A DNA stretch of 49,304 nucleotides from a virus: IMG/VR virus record IMGVR_UViG_3300045977_000284, positions 1-49,304 of that record; one strand, 5' to 3'. Made by a program: the position numbers and the translations under genes. Under the pieces are notes generated by a model. It did not search any database and was not told where the DNA came from. It worked only from the letters and a program-made list of their open reading frames with translations. Below are positions 22,618 to 32,139 of the stretch, in pieces. How positions within the stretch are numbered: the first letter of the stretch is position 1; each line of letters starts with the position of its first letter.

Positions 22618-25239
22618 ATGGCCATCATCGGCGTCCTTAACACTCTGATTCAGGCCGACACTTCAGCTTTCGACAAGGGAATGAAAAAAGTCAGCGGCGG
22701 CGTTTCGGACCTGAGTGAGAACGTGCGCGCCCACTCGACCGGCATCTCCGAAAGCCTGAACGCCATGGGCCAGCTCAGCGGCCTTGGCGGCGGCATCAGC
22801 GGCGCGATCGGCAAGGTGACCACGTTCGCCAATCAGGTCAAGACGATCGTCGCCGGCACGTCGGCCGTTTTCAATTCGCTTGCCTTCAAAATCGTAGAAC
22901 CATTCACCAGCGTCGGCTCGATGCTCGGCGGCGTTGCCCTGAACATTGGCAAGGTGCTTGCTACCGGCATCATCATCGGCCTGGCGTCGATTGTCACGAC
23001 GGCGATCCCGGAGGTGCTCGGCTTCTTTGTGTCCGCGGGAGTCGGCGCCGTCACCGCGCTGGTGCGCGGCTGGATGGCGCTTGTGGGACCCTTCTTCAGC
23101 TTCGCCTTCAACCTCATCAGCACTCTGGCGGGGATGCTGACCAACACGATTTCGAGCGCGTTCAATGCCGTCGTCAACGGCATGTTCGGAGCGGCGGCGA
23201 ATGCCACCACGTTTGTCGGAGGCTTGCTGGCTAACATTCCGACCGGGGGACTCCTGATCGTCATTGGCCTGATCACGACCATCGTCACCGCCATTGGCGC
23301 CGTCGCCGCCGCGGTCCTAGGCCTGGGAGTCCTCTCCGTCATTCCGGCGGCATTCACGACGGCGTTTGCCGGGCTGGGAGCAACCCTTCTCTTCATGCTT
23401 CCAGCGCTCGCTGAAGTCGGCGTTGGCGTGGCCGCTTTGATCGCCACGCTGAGCGCTGGCGTCGCCACGATCGGGCTGGTGACCGGCGGCTTGCTCGCCG
23501 CCGCGGCCGCGGCCGTCGGCTTCACGGTCAAGCTGTGGAGCATGGCGAGCGCCGGGGCCAAGGCAATCGAGACCATCTATGACCTGGCCAACAACCTCGA
23601 TCTCGCCAGCTCGGCCCTGGTCGCCTTCAGCATGGCGCCGGGTGTCAACGGGATCGAAGGCATCGGCAATTCCATGTTCCGGCTGCAATCGTCCCTGGAA
23701 AACATCAGCCCTGCCGCACGAGATGCACTGCGCAGCATGCAGGTCGACTTGAACGACCTGAGCGGCGCCAGCGGCGCCGAGCAGATCCGCATGCTGGCCG
23801 ATGGCTACCTGCGGCTCGAGGGCCAGGCGGCCCGGGCCGGCGCCGCCAGGGCGATCTTCGGACGCGGCGGCATGGGCATGATGGACATACTCGAGCAGGG
23901 AGCGGAAGGACTGGATCGGCTGACCGAGCGGGCCGAACGATTCGGACTCATGTTCACCGAGAGCCAGGCCGGGGCGATCCGGCGAGCCAACTTCGAGTGG
24001 CGGGGATTTAGCCAGGCCATGGAGGGAATCGAACGTCAGTCGGCGATCATGTTCGCGCCGCTGTGGGAGTGGCTCGGCAAGATCGGCGGCCAGATCGGTG
24101 AGTATGTCGTCGGCCAGTTCAAGACCTTCACCGAATTCGTGAAGGTTGCAACCCCCGATATCCAGCGCGTGTTTACCAGGCTCTGGGATTCGATTCAGGA
24201 AGGCGTTTCTGCATTGTCGCAGATGTTCCAGGACGCTACCGCTGAATGGGGCCTGTCCTTCAACAGCATGGCCGACGTCGGCCTGGTCGCTCTGGCGGCC
24301 GTCGTCGTCGCTTTCGAGGAGATCGATACGACGTGGGACCTCGTCAAAACGAGCCTGCAAATCGGCTGGTTGACGTTCCTGAATTTCTTGAAGACTCCGC
24401 TCATCTCGGCCGTCGCCGGCATCCTGGGTGTCTGGGACAGCCTCCCCATGGCCTGGCAAGTGCTGACCGGCACAATCAAGAGAGCGTTCCTCGTGCTCCT
24501 GCGCGACACCCTCCGGGAGACAGCAATCTGGGCTAACTCGATCTTGATATACACCGACCCACGCAGGCTGGCTGACGCCGCACGCAATGCCCTGGCGAAC
24601 GGCGAGAGCGTGCACGCGTATCTTGCTCACCGTTCCAGGCGGGAAGTTGAAGCAGCGGCCGGCGGCCTGCTTGGCGATTTGAATCGCATGGTATCCAACT
24701 TGGACAACCTTGGGGAAGTCGGCTCCCGGCAGATAGCTGCCAACATTCGTGCCAGACAAGCAGAACTGAGCGGTGAGATGTCCGAACAGCTTCGAGGCGT
24801 TGCTCAGCACATGCCCGACATGATCGCCCTCGCTTTGAATTCGGCCGCTGAAGCGATCGGACCAGGCTGGCTTAGCGGCATCGATGAGCAACTGGAAGAA
24901 CTTACGGACCACTGGGAGACGGCCATGGGATTCATGGGCATGAATGTCCAGGGCATGGCCGATCGCTGGCGAGCTGCTCTGCGCTCGGTGAGTAATGAAG
25001 CACAGCAGACAGCCAACACCGCCGCACGTCAGTCGATCACCATGACGCGGGCGGTCACCGGTCATGAGGCGGCCCTGGAAGGCGGCGAGAAAGCCTTCTC
25101 GTTGCTGTTCGGTTCGAGCAGCAATCAAAACTTCTACCAGAAAGCGACGATGGAAGCCGTCCGCCGCGGCAACGTGGATCTCGGCGCCATCCGCCGCGCC
25201 TTTGAACAGGCCCCGCCCATCCGCCGGGCCCGCATTTGA
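22618..25239 (+). CDS. tape measure protein
   Basis: An 873-residue protein that sets tail length and takes part in DNA entry. The start MAIIGVLNTLIQADTSAFDK is typical of tape measures. The N-terminal third holds several hydrophobic segments with repeated glycine/alanine (GIIIGLASIVTTAIPEVLGF, IVIGLITTIVTAIGAVAAAV, AFAGLGATLLFMLPALAEVG). Then come long amphipathic helices and an Ala/Gln-rich C-terminus (NEAQQTANTAARQSITMTRA). By the usual 1.5 angstrom per residue, the tail would be about 130 nm. Confidence 0.93.
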   Translation: MAIIGVLNTLIQADTSAFDKGMKKVSGGVSDLSENVRAHSTGISESLNAMGQLSGLGGGISGAIGKVTTFANQVKTIVAGTSAVFNSLAFKIVEPFTSVGSMLGGVALNIGKVLATGIIIGLASIVTTAIPEVLGFFVSAGVGAVTALVRGWMALVGPFFSFAFNLISTLAGMLTNTISSAFNAVVNGMFGAAANATTFVGGLLANIPTGGLLIVIGLITTIVTAIGAVAAAVLGLGVLSVIPAAFTTAFAGLGATLLFMLPALAEVGVGVAALIATLSAGVATIGLVTGGLLAAAAAAVGFTVKLWSMASAGAKAIETIYDLANNLDLASSALVAFSMAPGVNGIEGIGNSMFRLQSSLENISPAARDALRSMQVDLNDLSGASGAEQIRMLADGYLRLEGQAARAGAARAIFGRGGMGMMDILEQGAEGLDRLTERAERFGLMFTESQAGAIRRANFEWRGFSQAMEGIERQSAIMFAPLWEWLGKIGGQIGEYVVGQFKTFTEFVKVATPDIQRVFTRLWDSIQEGVSALSQMFQDATAEWGLSFNSMADVGLVALAAVVVAFEEIDTTWDLVKTSLQIGWLTFLNFLKTPLISAVAGILGVWDSLPMAWQVLTGTIKRAFLVLLRDTLRETAIWANSILIYTDPRRLADAARNALANGESVHAYLAHRSRREVEAAAGGLLGDLNRMVSNLDNLGEVGSRQIAANIRARQAELSGEMSEQLRGVAQHMPDMIALALNSAAEAIGPGWLSGIDEQLEELTDHWETAMGFMGMNVQGMADRWRAALRSVSNEAQQTANTAARQSITMTRAVTGHEAALEGGEKAFSLLFGSSSNQNFYQKATMEAVRRGNVDLGAIRRAFEQAPPIRRARI

Positions 25240-25248
25240 GGTCGCCCC

Positions 25249-26571
25249 ATGGCCGTCGTCGGACAAGCAGCGTTCACGGGGAAAGTCACCGGCTCTTTCG
25301 AGCTGGGCAAGTACGTCGTTCGCGCCTATTACCGCGTCATCGTCAACTCGCGCGCCGATGGTCCGATCACCGTGGCCAGTGCGCCCGGCCTCCCCGCGCT
25401 CTATTCCTCGTACGAACTCGGCAACGAATCGAACGATGAAATGCTCCTGCGGCGGTTCGAGTGCGATCGCCAGGGCGACGTCGCGACGATGACCTGGGAA
25501 GTCGTTGCAGTCTATGAGACGCCGCCAACCAAGGAAGAGAAGAGCACCGGCAACACGGGCGGAGGAACGGGGCGTGAGAAGGCCGGAGAGTTTCTCAATC
25601 CATTGCTGGAGATGCCGCTCGTCAAGTGGCATTCCACCAACCGCGAATCACTCATCACTCAAATTTACGACAACACGACCGGGATCTTCAAGCCGTGCAC
25701 GTCGAGCAATGGCGAGGTGTATGATCCGCCGCCGAAGTTCATCGACGGCTATGACCAGCTCGAAATCACCCGCAATGAATCGATCAGCTATCCGCAGCCG
25801 CAGACGGCGATCCTGTACAAGAACGCCGTCAACACCGATCGCTTTTGGGGACAGGCGCCAGGCATTTGGCGATGCGACAAGATTTCTCCCGAGCGCCAAG
25901 AGCGACAGATCCCGAGCGGCGGCCGCTTCCCGTTTCTGCGCACGACCTACATCTTCGAAGCGAATCCTGCCGGCTGGGATCTTTCGTTGATGGACTACGG
26001 CACGTTCTATCTCGAAGAAGACCCGCGCAATGCCAATCCGCTAGCGCTCGGATCGTTTCCGGTGCAAAAACGCCGGTTCATGACGGAGGACAATCATCCG
26101 ACCAGCGGCGCCCTGAACGGCCGCGGCGGGCCGCTGGCCCAGAAGATCGAAGTGCAAATCGTCGATTCGGCGTCGAGCGTGTTCACGATTGCCGCAACGA
26201 CACCTTCGATCAAGTTTCAAAGCGGCGACCTGGTCCAACTCTCCAACACCGGCGGCCGCCTCAACAGCGTGAAGGCGATCGGAGGCCGGACGGTGCAAAA
26301 CCCTGCCCCGAACTATCCGATGGGCCTGACGCAAGGCGGCGTCTATTACGTCACCAACCCCGGAGATACCGCGAGCGGCGGACAGGAATTCGACCTCTCC
26401 CCGGTCAAGCCAACCGCGGCCAACTCGAGCGGCCAGAAACTCCGCGTCAACGACGACGGCACGGGCACGCACTACATCAGCCAGCCCGGCGTCTTCTTCA
26501 CCATCCGACCCTACAAGCGTCTTCCCTTCGCCCGGCTCGCGTTGCCGCAAGGGTTCGCTCAAGTGCAATGA
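25249..26571 (+). CDS. hypothetical tail / baseplate protein
   Basis: A 440-residue protein starting MAVVGQAAFTGKVTGSFELG. It is beta-rich throughout (KYVVRAYYRVIVNSRADGPI; TTYIFEANPAGWDLSLMDYG; a jelly-roll-like late part SSVFTIAATTPSIKFQSGDL). It follows the tape measure where distal tail and baseplate proteins are encoded, and may be the distal tail or hub piece. No family recognised; the assignment rests on order and composition. Confidence 0.65.
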   Translation: MAVVGQAAFTGKVTGSFELGKYVVRAYYRVIVNSRADGPITVASAPGLPALYSSYELGNESNDEMLLRRFECDRQGDVATMTWEVVAVYETPPTKEEKSTGNTGGGTGREKAGEFLNPLLEMPLVKWHSTNRESLITQIYDNTTGIFKPCTSSNGEVYDPPPKFIDGYDQLEITRNESISYPQPQTAILYKNAVNTDRFWGQAPGIWRCDKISPERQERQIPSGGRFPFLRTTYIFEANPAGWDLSLMDYGTFYLEEDPRNANPLALGSFPVQKRRFMTEDNHPTSGALNGRGGPLAQKIEVQIVDSASSVFTIAATTPSIKFQSGDLVQLSNTGGRLNSVKAIGGRTVQNPAPNYPMGLTQGGVYYVTNPGDTASGGQEFDLSPVKPTAANSSGQKLRVNDDGTGTHYISQPGVFFTIRPYKRLPFARLALPQGFAQVQ

Positions 26572-26579
26572 GGTTACCC

Positions 26580-27398
26580 ATGGCAGATGAAATCCAGATC
26601 GGCGTCAACCTGACCGTGCTCAACCCGAGCGACGGCAGCGGCTTTGCTGATCCCCTGAATTTTCAGACGTCGCTCACCCAGAACGACACCGGGTTCCACG
26701 CCGACATCATCGAGGTCCCGATCGCGGCGGCATCGACGGTCATTCAAAAATCCACGCAGAAGCCCTCCGTCATCGCGGCGACGACAGCGGCCCTGCCGGC
26801 CTGCACCTACGCCAATGGCGCCTCCGGCGTCGGGGCCACTCTCACCGGAAATGCCAACGGCGCCCTGGCCGCGCAGGACGGTATTACGCTCGCCGTCAAT
26901 CAGCTTCTTCTCGTGAAGGACCAGGCAGCCGGATTGCAAAACGGCATCTATGTCCTGACGCAGCTCGGGGACGGCAGCAACCCGTTTATCCTCACACGCA
27001 TCACGCAAATGGACACGACCGGGGAATTCGTCGGCACGTTCACCAGCGTAATCAGCGGCACGGTCAACGGAGGCACGAACTGGAACTGCACCAACGCCAG
27101 CGCGCCCACTGTCGGCACCACGGCCATCACATTCGCAAAATCCGCTTCCGGAACGTCGCTGAATCTCGGCAACATCACGACGCCCGGATTCATGTACATG
27201 CAGAATCTCGATACCGCGAACTCCGCGCATTGGGGGCCGGCGGTAAGCGGCATCATGATTCCCATGGGCACAATCGGCGCCGGCGAGCCGGCCGGGCCGA
27301 TTCGAATCTATCCCGGCGTTGACATCCGCATGCTCGGGGACAATTCGGACGCCAACACGGTGTCTGTGGCGATCCTCTACAAGCTGCACAGCGACTGA
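26580..27398 (+). CDS. tail fibre-like protein with phage collar/fibre repeat
   Basis: A 272-residue protein starting MADEIQIGVNLTVLNPSDGS, with TGAGGT before the ATG. Residues 60-200 contain the recurring phage fibre module: PACTYANGASGVGATLTGNA, then QDGITLAVNQLLLVKDQAAG, LQNGIYVLTQLGDGSNPF, ILTRITQMDTTGEF and GGTNWNCTNASAPTVGTTAI. This module is known in siphophage tail fibres and receptor-side proteins. The C-terminus is a compact beta domain. It probably forms part of the tail tip. TGA overlaps the next ATG. Confidence 0.8.
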   Translation: MADEIQIGVNLTVLNPSDGSGFADPLNFQTSLTQNDTGFHADIIEVPIAAASTVIQKSTQKPSVIAATTAALPACTYANGASGVGATLTGNANGALAAQDGITLAVNQLLLVKDQAAGLQNGIYVLTQLGDGSNPFILTRITQMDTTGEFVGTFTSVISGTVNGGTNWNCTNASAPTVGTTAITFAKSASGTSLNLGNITTPGFMYMQNLDTANSAHWGPAVSGIMIPMGTIGAGEPAGPIRIYPGVDIRMLGDNSDANTVSVAILYKLHSD

Positions 27399-29389
27399 TG
27401 TCGGACGAAGCTCTATACGGCCTTGATGCCGAGACGGTCGATTGGCTGCACCAGCTCAGGGACACTACGCGCGGCGTGCGTATGCGCCAGGGCGAGACCC
27501 AGCGCCAGCCGGCGCCAGGGTTCCATCAAGTAGAAAAGTACCTCGCCCTGACGACGTCGGCGATCTCCGCGGCGACTGTCGCCGACACAACGCTTGCCAC
27601 CCTTGCCAGCGATATCAACAGCTCTGCGCAGTCGCTCACTGTGTCATCGACGGCCAGCATGCCGACCGGCAGGATGTTCGTGTTGTCGATCGGATTCGAG
27701 AAGATCCTGGTGACCGCGATCGTGAGCTCGACGGTCATCAACGCGGTCCGAGGCTACGATTCCACGACGGCCGCTGGCCATTCGAATGGAGCCGCCTTGT
27801 CGAACCGCCAGACAACGCTCGGCTCCGGCTCCGTCCTGCTCAGTCGCGCATTAAGGATTCCCTCAAGCGCATACATCACCGATGAAACGCACTATCAGCG
27901 GATGACAGCGTACAATCCCGGCGGCGAATCCATCGCGGCAGGGATTTACGTGAGCCTGTCGAGGGAGCCCCATTCCGGCCTGTTGCTCGCCGAGAACGCG
28001 TGGACACCAGCCCTACCGGCAGGAACAGGCAGCGGGTCGCTTCAATGTGGTTGTCCGTGCACCTCAGCACCAGGGCCTTATTGCTTCACGCTGGCTGGCT
28101 TGACCGATGGCAACGTGCAGTTCCCGGGCGTTTGCGAGAGCCTGAATCGAGACTGGACACTATCAGGAGGTGGCTGTTCTTTCAGCGAAACGATCGACAC
28201 GGGATGCGTGGACAACAATCTCGTACGAGCGACGATGATCTTCCAGGGTGGATCAGTATGCAGATGGGTGCTTGAGTTCTACTCCGTCAACTATGGCAAT
28301 CTCATTGCGCGATACGCGGTCTCCGTGGCCGCTTCCCTTGCCTGGGACTGCCTCACCGATCTCGTTTTTGACCTGGTAAGCGTCAACACCAATTCCGGCG
28401 ATTACTGCTACTTCTGCGCTGGCTGGCCGGCTACCATCACGGTCAGCCCATGCCCGGGCGCCGCACTCCCGACAATCGACTTCTCCGATGTTGACGTCTG
28501 CGCTGACGGAACGACGCTAGTGATCACGGGGACAAATTTCACGAGTCCCGCCAGCTCGAACACAGTCACCTTGACCGATTCAGGCGATGTGGACGTGCCC
28601 TGCACGGTAGATAGCGGCACAACCACAAGCTTGTCACTTACGTTGACGTCGCCGCCGATCGGCAACCTCGGCGAGCTGACAGCAACTGTCTCTAACGCGA
28701 ACGGGACGAGCGACGAAGTGCAAGTCGCAACGGTAATCGACTGTGGCGGCATCACCGTTGCTTTCTTGGGCTCTTTGGCAACGGGCGCCGAAGAAACCTC
28801 ATTGACGTTTCCCTTGGAAGATGTTGAGGGCCTTCTCGTTGTCGATCTTGGCGTTTTGGCTCTTGGCTTGACTCCAACGGTCGAGTTCGACGGCGACGCG
28901 ATGGATTTGGATTCATCTGTCCCGGTCGGCGGCTCTGACACGGCAACGCAATACCGCTATAGTCTCGCCGTGAGTGGACCTGTCAGCGGCGATCTTGTTG
29001 TAACGCTCGCCTCGGCGAAATGGATGGGTGTGCTGGTTCACATGGTCACTGGCTTGGCGGATGATGCCTTGGATCAAGTCGGCACAAGCGCGGGCACGTC
29101 CTCCAATCCGACTACGAACAGCATCACAACTACAACTGCTGCCGAAATCATCATCGCAACGGCGCTTGTGCGGCGCGATGGGAAAACCATCGACTCGGCA
29201 GATTGGACAAACTCATTTTCGGGCATGTTCTTTGACCCGTTCATGGGCATTTGCGACACCGCTGACGAACACGAAATGGTGGCGGCTTACCGGATTGTGG
29301 GGGAAACTGGCTCCTACAGCACGCAGGTTAGCAACATCTACACGACTGTGCCGAACAAGTGGGCGACGATCATAGGCTCCTATTCATGA
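27398..29389 (+). CDS. large tail protein with IPT/TIG-like domain (adhesin-like)
   Basis: A 663-residue protein. Residues 1-150 form an N-terminal tail-attachment part that includes a module ending INAVRGYDSTTAAGHSNGAA, similar to an insert in the head-closure protein. A cysteine-rich central part (SLQCGCPCTSAPGPYCF; GGGCSFSETIDTGCVDN) precedes an immunoglobulin-like IPT/TIG domain near 365-450 (LVITGTNFTSPASSNTVTLT, ELTATVSNANGTSDEVQV). A final beta domain of about 210 residues (TSSNPTTNSITTTTAAEIII) ends with SNIYTTVPNKWATIIGSYS. It is a good candidate receptor-binding tail protein. Confidence 0.75.
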   Translation: MSDEALYGLDAETVDWLHQLRDTTRGVRMRQGETQRQPAPGFHQVEKYLALTTSAISAATVADTTLATLASDINSSAQSLTVSSTASMPTGRMFVLSIGFEKILVTAIVSSTVINAVRGYDSTTAAGHSNGAALSNRQTTLGSGSVLLSRALRIPSSAYITDETHYQRMTAYNPGGESIAAGIYVSLSREPHSGLLLAENAWTPALPAGTGSGSLQCGCPCTSAPGPYCFTLAGLTDGNVQFPGVCESLNRDWTLSGGGCSFSETIDTGCVDNNLVRATMIFQGGSVCRWVLEFYSVNYGNLIARYAVSVAASLAWDCLTDLVFDLVSVNTNSGDYCYFCAGWPATITVSPCPGAALPTIDFSDVDVCADGTTLVITGTNFTSPASSNTVTLTDSGDVDVPCTVDSGTTTSLSLTLTSPPIGNLGELTATVSNANGTSDEVQVATVIDCGGITVAFLGSLATGAEETSLTFPLEDVEGLLVVDLGVLALGLTPTVEFDGDAMDLDSSVPVGGSDTATQYRYSLAVSGPVSGDLVVTLASAKWMGVLVHMVTGLADDALDQVGTSAGTSSNPTTNSITTTTAAEIIIATALVRRDGKTIDSADWTNSFSGMFFDPFMGICDTADEHEMVAAYRIVGETGSYSTQVSNIYTTVPNKWATIIGSYS

Positions 29390-31239
29390 CACGATTGCTC
29401 AAGCTCCAGGTTGTCTGTGCCCACTACCGTTATCGCGGCAGTCGCTATGTCTGTACGCACGATCTGCACGGCGGCGAATGCAAGCCGGCGTTGGACGGCG
29501 ACCTGCAGAAGTGTCCGGACTTCAAACGAGTCTACCGCAAAGGCGAGCAACCAACCAAGCTTCCCACACTGCCTTGCGTCCATCTGGGCCAGCCGATGCG
29601 GCGCGACGACGGGCTTCGCGAGACGATCGAATGCCCGCCGTGCAGCGAAAAAGCTGGCAAGCCGATCAACAAGGCCGTTCACGCCTGCGCGGTTCATGGG
29701 CGCTGTATCACAGATGGGGCGGCCGATGGCATTGCGTCTTGTGGCAGGTGCAATGACTATTCGACGGAATTATTTCAACTGACCGTGAACGCCGCTGGGA
29801 TCGGCGACCACCTCGCGGCGGCGAGCATCGCCGCCGCGTGGAAGGATCGCAACCCCGGCAAGAAACTTCATATCGTCGGCATGTCGCGCCAATGGATCGA
29901 GCTTTTCGACGGTGTTTGCGATTCGCTGGCAACGACGCATTTCGAGGACTTGAATCAATGGCGTGAGAAAGTAACGCCAGGCTCCACCCCGATCTACGCC
30001 GCGCTCAATGACCGGGGCGGACTGCACTTCATCGAAGCCGCCGCCAAGATTCCGTTGACGGAGCGCAAGCGACCGACCACCCGTCCGCTGCCGACCGAGG
30101 CCGAGAAGTGGGCGCAGCAATTTCGCGGCTGCGTGATCCTTGCGCCGATCTCGCTCGGCTCAGGCGCGGGCCGCAACTGGCTCATGTCGCACTGGCTCGT
30201 ACTTGAGAGAATGCTGAACGAGCACGGCTTGCAATGCGTGGCAATCGGATCGGGAACCGATGCGCACAAACTCGCCGGTTTTCGCGGCCAGCAGATTTGC
30301 GGCAGACCGGCCGCGCACGTCGCCGCGCTGATGAAAGTCGCCGCGTGCGTCGTCTCGAATGAATCAGGCATGGGCCATCTGGCCGGAGCGCTCAACGTGC
30401 CCGCTATCGTTCTGGCGGCACAGCTCATCGCCGCGCCGATCTACGCCGCGTGGGCATCTGTGCGAATCATACAGGGTCCGCTTGCATGCGGTGGATGCCG
30501 ATGGACCGGTCCAAACTGGAAAGGCCACTGCGACACTCTTTGCGCTAACCTCAACTCGATAACCCCGGACGTCGTTTTGTCTGCTGTGATGGAAACGGCG
30601 GCTATCGAACCGCCATTTGTTCTTGATCGCTCGTTGGACCAAAAGATAAAAAACCATGTTTCAAAGTTGCTCCTGTCGGTAAAGCCGGCCGACGACAAGC
30701 CAGTGACCTGCGTTGATAGACGACCGACCATGCGAGCATTCATGCGGGAGATCATCAAGAGGGAGAATCCGTTTGTTGTCGAGACAGGATGCCAACGCGC
30801 GCCTCTCGACTACGGCGCGGGGATGGCCACCTCGATTATTGGCCTGCTTCTTTCTGGCCATGGCGGTCAGATGGTGAGCATCGACTTGAACCGCGAGTTC
30901 GCCGAGTTTTGCAAAAAGACCGTCAAGGGGCTTCCGGTCGATGTTGTCGTCAATCACAGCCACGATTGGTTCCATGCGTGGACTGGTCGAAAAATCGATG
31001 CTCTCTACCTCGATTCCCAGGATACGTGGGACGAAGGCTTCGAGGATTGCAACCTTGAAGAAGCCAAGCTGGCTATGCGGCATCTGGAAGACGACGCCGT
31101 CGTCATGATCGACGACACCTGGCGGGTCGAAGACGGATGGACTGGAAAAGGACGCAAGACGGTCCCTTGGCTGCTCGCCCAGGGCTTCACGATCCTTCTT
31201 GAAGGGAATTGGCAAGTCGTCCTGAAGCGTCGGTCTTGA
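29386..31239 (+). CDS. fused Cys-rich / GT-B (GT9-like) glycosyltransferase / methyltransferase
   Basis: A 617-residue three-part protein; its ATG overlaps the upstream stop (ATGA at 29386-29389). Residues 1-125 are Cys/His-rich (CAHYRYRGSRYVCTHDLHGG, IECPPCSEKAG, HACAVHGRC, CGRC). Residues 130-430 resemble GT9 heptosyltransferases (NAAGIGDHLAAASIAAAW near the start; CVVSNESGMGHLAGALNVPA as the sugar-nucleotide loop). Residues 440-617 resemble Methyltransf_24-type SAM enzymes (VVETGCQRAPLDYGAGMATS, VSIDLNREFAEFC, IDALYLDSQDTWDEG, VVMIDDTW). It probably builds and methylates a surface or virion glycan. Confidence 0.82.
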   Translation: MTRLLKLQVVCAHYRYRGSRYVCTHDLHGGECKPALDGDLQKCPDFKRVYRKGEQPTKLPTLPCVHLGQPMRRDDGLRETIECPPCSEKAGKPINKAVHACAVHGRCITDGAADGIASCGRCNDYSTELFQLTVNAAGIGDHLAAASIAAAWKDRNPGKKLHIVGMSRQWIELFDGVCDSLATTHFEDLNQWREKVTPGSTPIYAALNDRGGLHFIEAAAKIPLTERKRPTTRPLPTEAEKWAQQFRGCVILAPISLGSGAGRNWLMSHWLVLERMLNEHGLQCVAIGSGTDAHKLAGFRGQQICGRPAAHVAALMKVAACVVSNESGMGHLAGALNVPAIVLAAQLIAAPIYAAWASVRIIQGPLACGGCRWTGPNWKGHCDTLCANLNSITPDVVLSAVMETAAIEPPFVLDRSLDQKIKNHVSKLLLSVKPADDKPVTCVDRRPTMRAFMREIIKRENPFVVETGCQRAPLDYGAGMATSIIGLLLSGHGGQMVSIDLNREFAEFCKKTVKGLPVDVVVNHSHDWFHAWTGRKIDALYLDSQDTWDEGFEDCNLEEAKLAMRHLEDDAVVMIDDTWRVEDGWTGKGRKTVPWLLAQGFTILLEGNWQVVLKRRS

Positions 31240-31573
31240 GCGGAAGAAGCGCCAGAAGCGAACAGACGACCGGAGGCCAGTTCTCGGCGCGAATGTCGGA
31301 GATGTGTGAGATCAGGGCAGGCGCGATCTTGTCCCAGCCGACCCGTTCTCTTTCCAGATGGCCCAGGATATCGGAGGTCTGGACGTCGCGAGCGATTCCC
31401 AGAAGTGCATCCTGGAGCGGATGCGGAGGCGCCTTGAGGGCCTGGCCGGCCGGGCTCGGCGATCCCGCCGATGCTTGCCGGCGATCGAAACGGAGGATCA
31501 GCCAGACTCCGATCGCGACGGCGCCATGAGATAGCACGGCAAGGAATGCCTCAAGGCTCATGCATCGAAGCAT
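31187..31573 (-). CDS. small membrane-anchored protein on the opposite strand
   Basis: A 128- or 124-residue frame (ATG at 31573, or 31561), with GAGGTAGGTGGCGT before the first. An N-terminal membrane segment (AFLAVLSHGAVAIGVWLILR) is followed by a basic stretch and a helical soluble part (ARDVQTSDILGHLERERVGW). Its 3' end overlaps the convergent upstream gene by 53 bases. The frame has plausible codon and residue use and no competing frame on the plus strand looks real. Function unknown. Confidence 0.45.
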   Translation of the reverse strand: MLRCMSLEAFLAVLSHGAVAIGVWLILRFDRRQASAGSPSPAGQALKAPPHPLQDALLGIARDVQTSDILGHLERERVGWDKIAPALISHISDIRAENWPPVVCSLLALLPLKTDASGRLANSLQEGS

Positions 31574-31695
31574 ACGCCACCTACCTCGTCTGATGCCAGA
31601 GCTTTTTCCGTCCGCGCGGCTGAAAGTCGTGTAGAGTTGTTTGTCTCGCTCGGTCACCCAGCTCGATTGAGCGACTAGATCGCCACAGGTCAACG

Positions 31696-32115
31696 ATGCG
31701 CAAGAGACAAATCGCGGTCCCATGTGCGACCAAGAGGGCGCCTCTGGAAGATCGCGTTATTCGCTACAGGAAGCGCACGCCGGACGGATCGGACTTGAGC
31801 ACTGAAGAAACAGCATTCGGCCGCGCTGTCCATGATTACAAGCGTGAGCATCGAATCCCGGCGCCATCCTGGAAAGAGGTACTCAGCGTGCTTGACTCGC
31901 TGGGCTATTCGTTGGTCGAGGTCGAGACTGGCCGAGCAAGCCAATCTCTGGATGAGCGAGCGGCAAGATTCACGCTCGAAATGAAACGGTACATGCGCGA
32001 CAACCGCCGGCCGTTTCCAGCGTTCAGCGAAGTCCTGGCGGTCGCTCGATCGCTCGGCTATCGCAAACTGGCCTGGCCGGAAGATGTCACCGTGCAGCCT
32101 TGCATCAGCGCCTAA
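31696..32115 (+). CDS. hypothetical protein with internal duplication
   Basis: A 139-residue basic protein. Two similar units of about 36 residues appear: FGRAVHDYKREHRIPAPSWK with VLSVLDSLGYSLVEV, and FTLEMKRYMRDNRRPFPAFS with VLAVARSLGYRKLAW. Each is helix, Pro turn, helix, then a GY strand, suggestive of a DNA- or protein-binding repeat. It begins the last stretch of the late operon, divergent from the small membrane gene. Family not recognised. Confidence 0.6.
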   Translation: MRKRQIAVPCATKRAPLEDRVIRYRKRTPDGSDLSTEETAFGRAVHDYKREHRIPAPSWKEVLSVLDSLGYSLVEVETGRASQSLDERAARFTLEMKRYMRDNRRPFPAFSEVLAVARSLGYRKLAWPEDVTVQPCISA

Positions 32116-32139
32116 AGATCCTCAGCGCCCGAGGTTCTT

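Noticed and set aside
23317-25632. 771-codon open frame antisense to the tape measure gene
   Set aside because: Shadow of the tape measure codons; composition rich in Arg/Gly/His and no recognisable domain.
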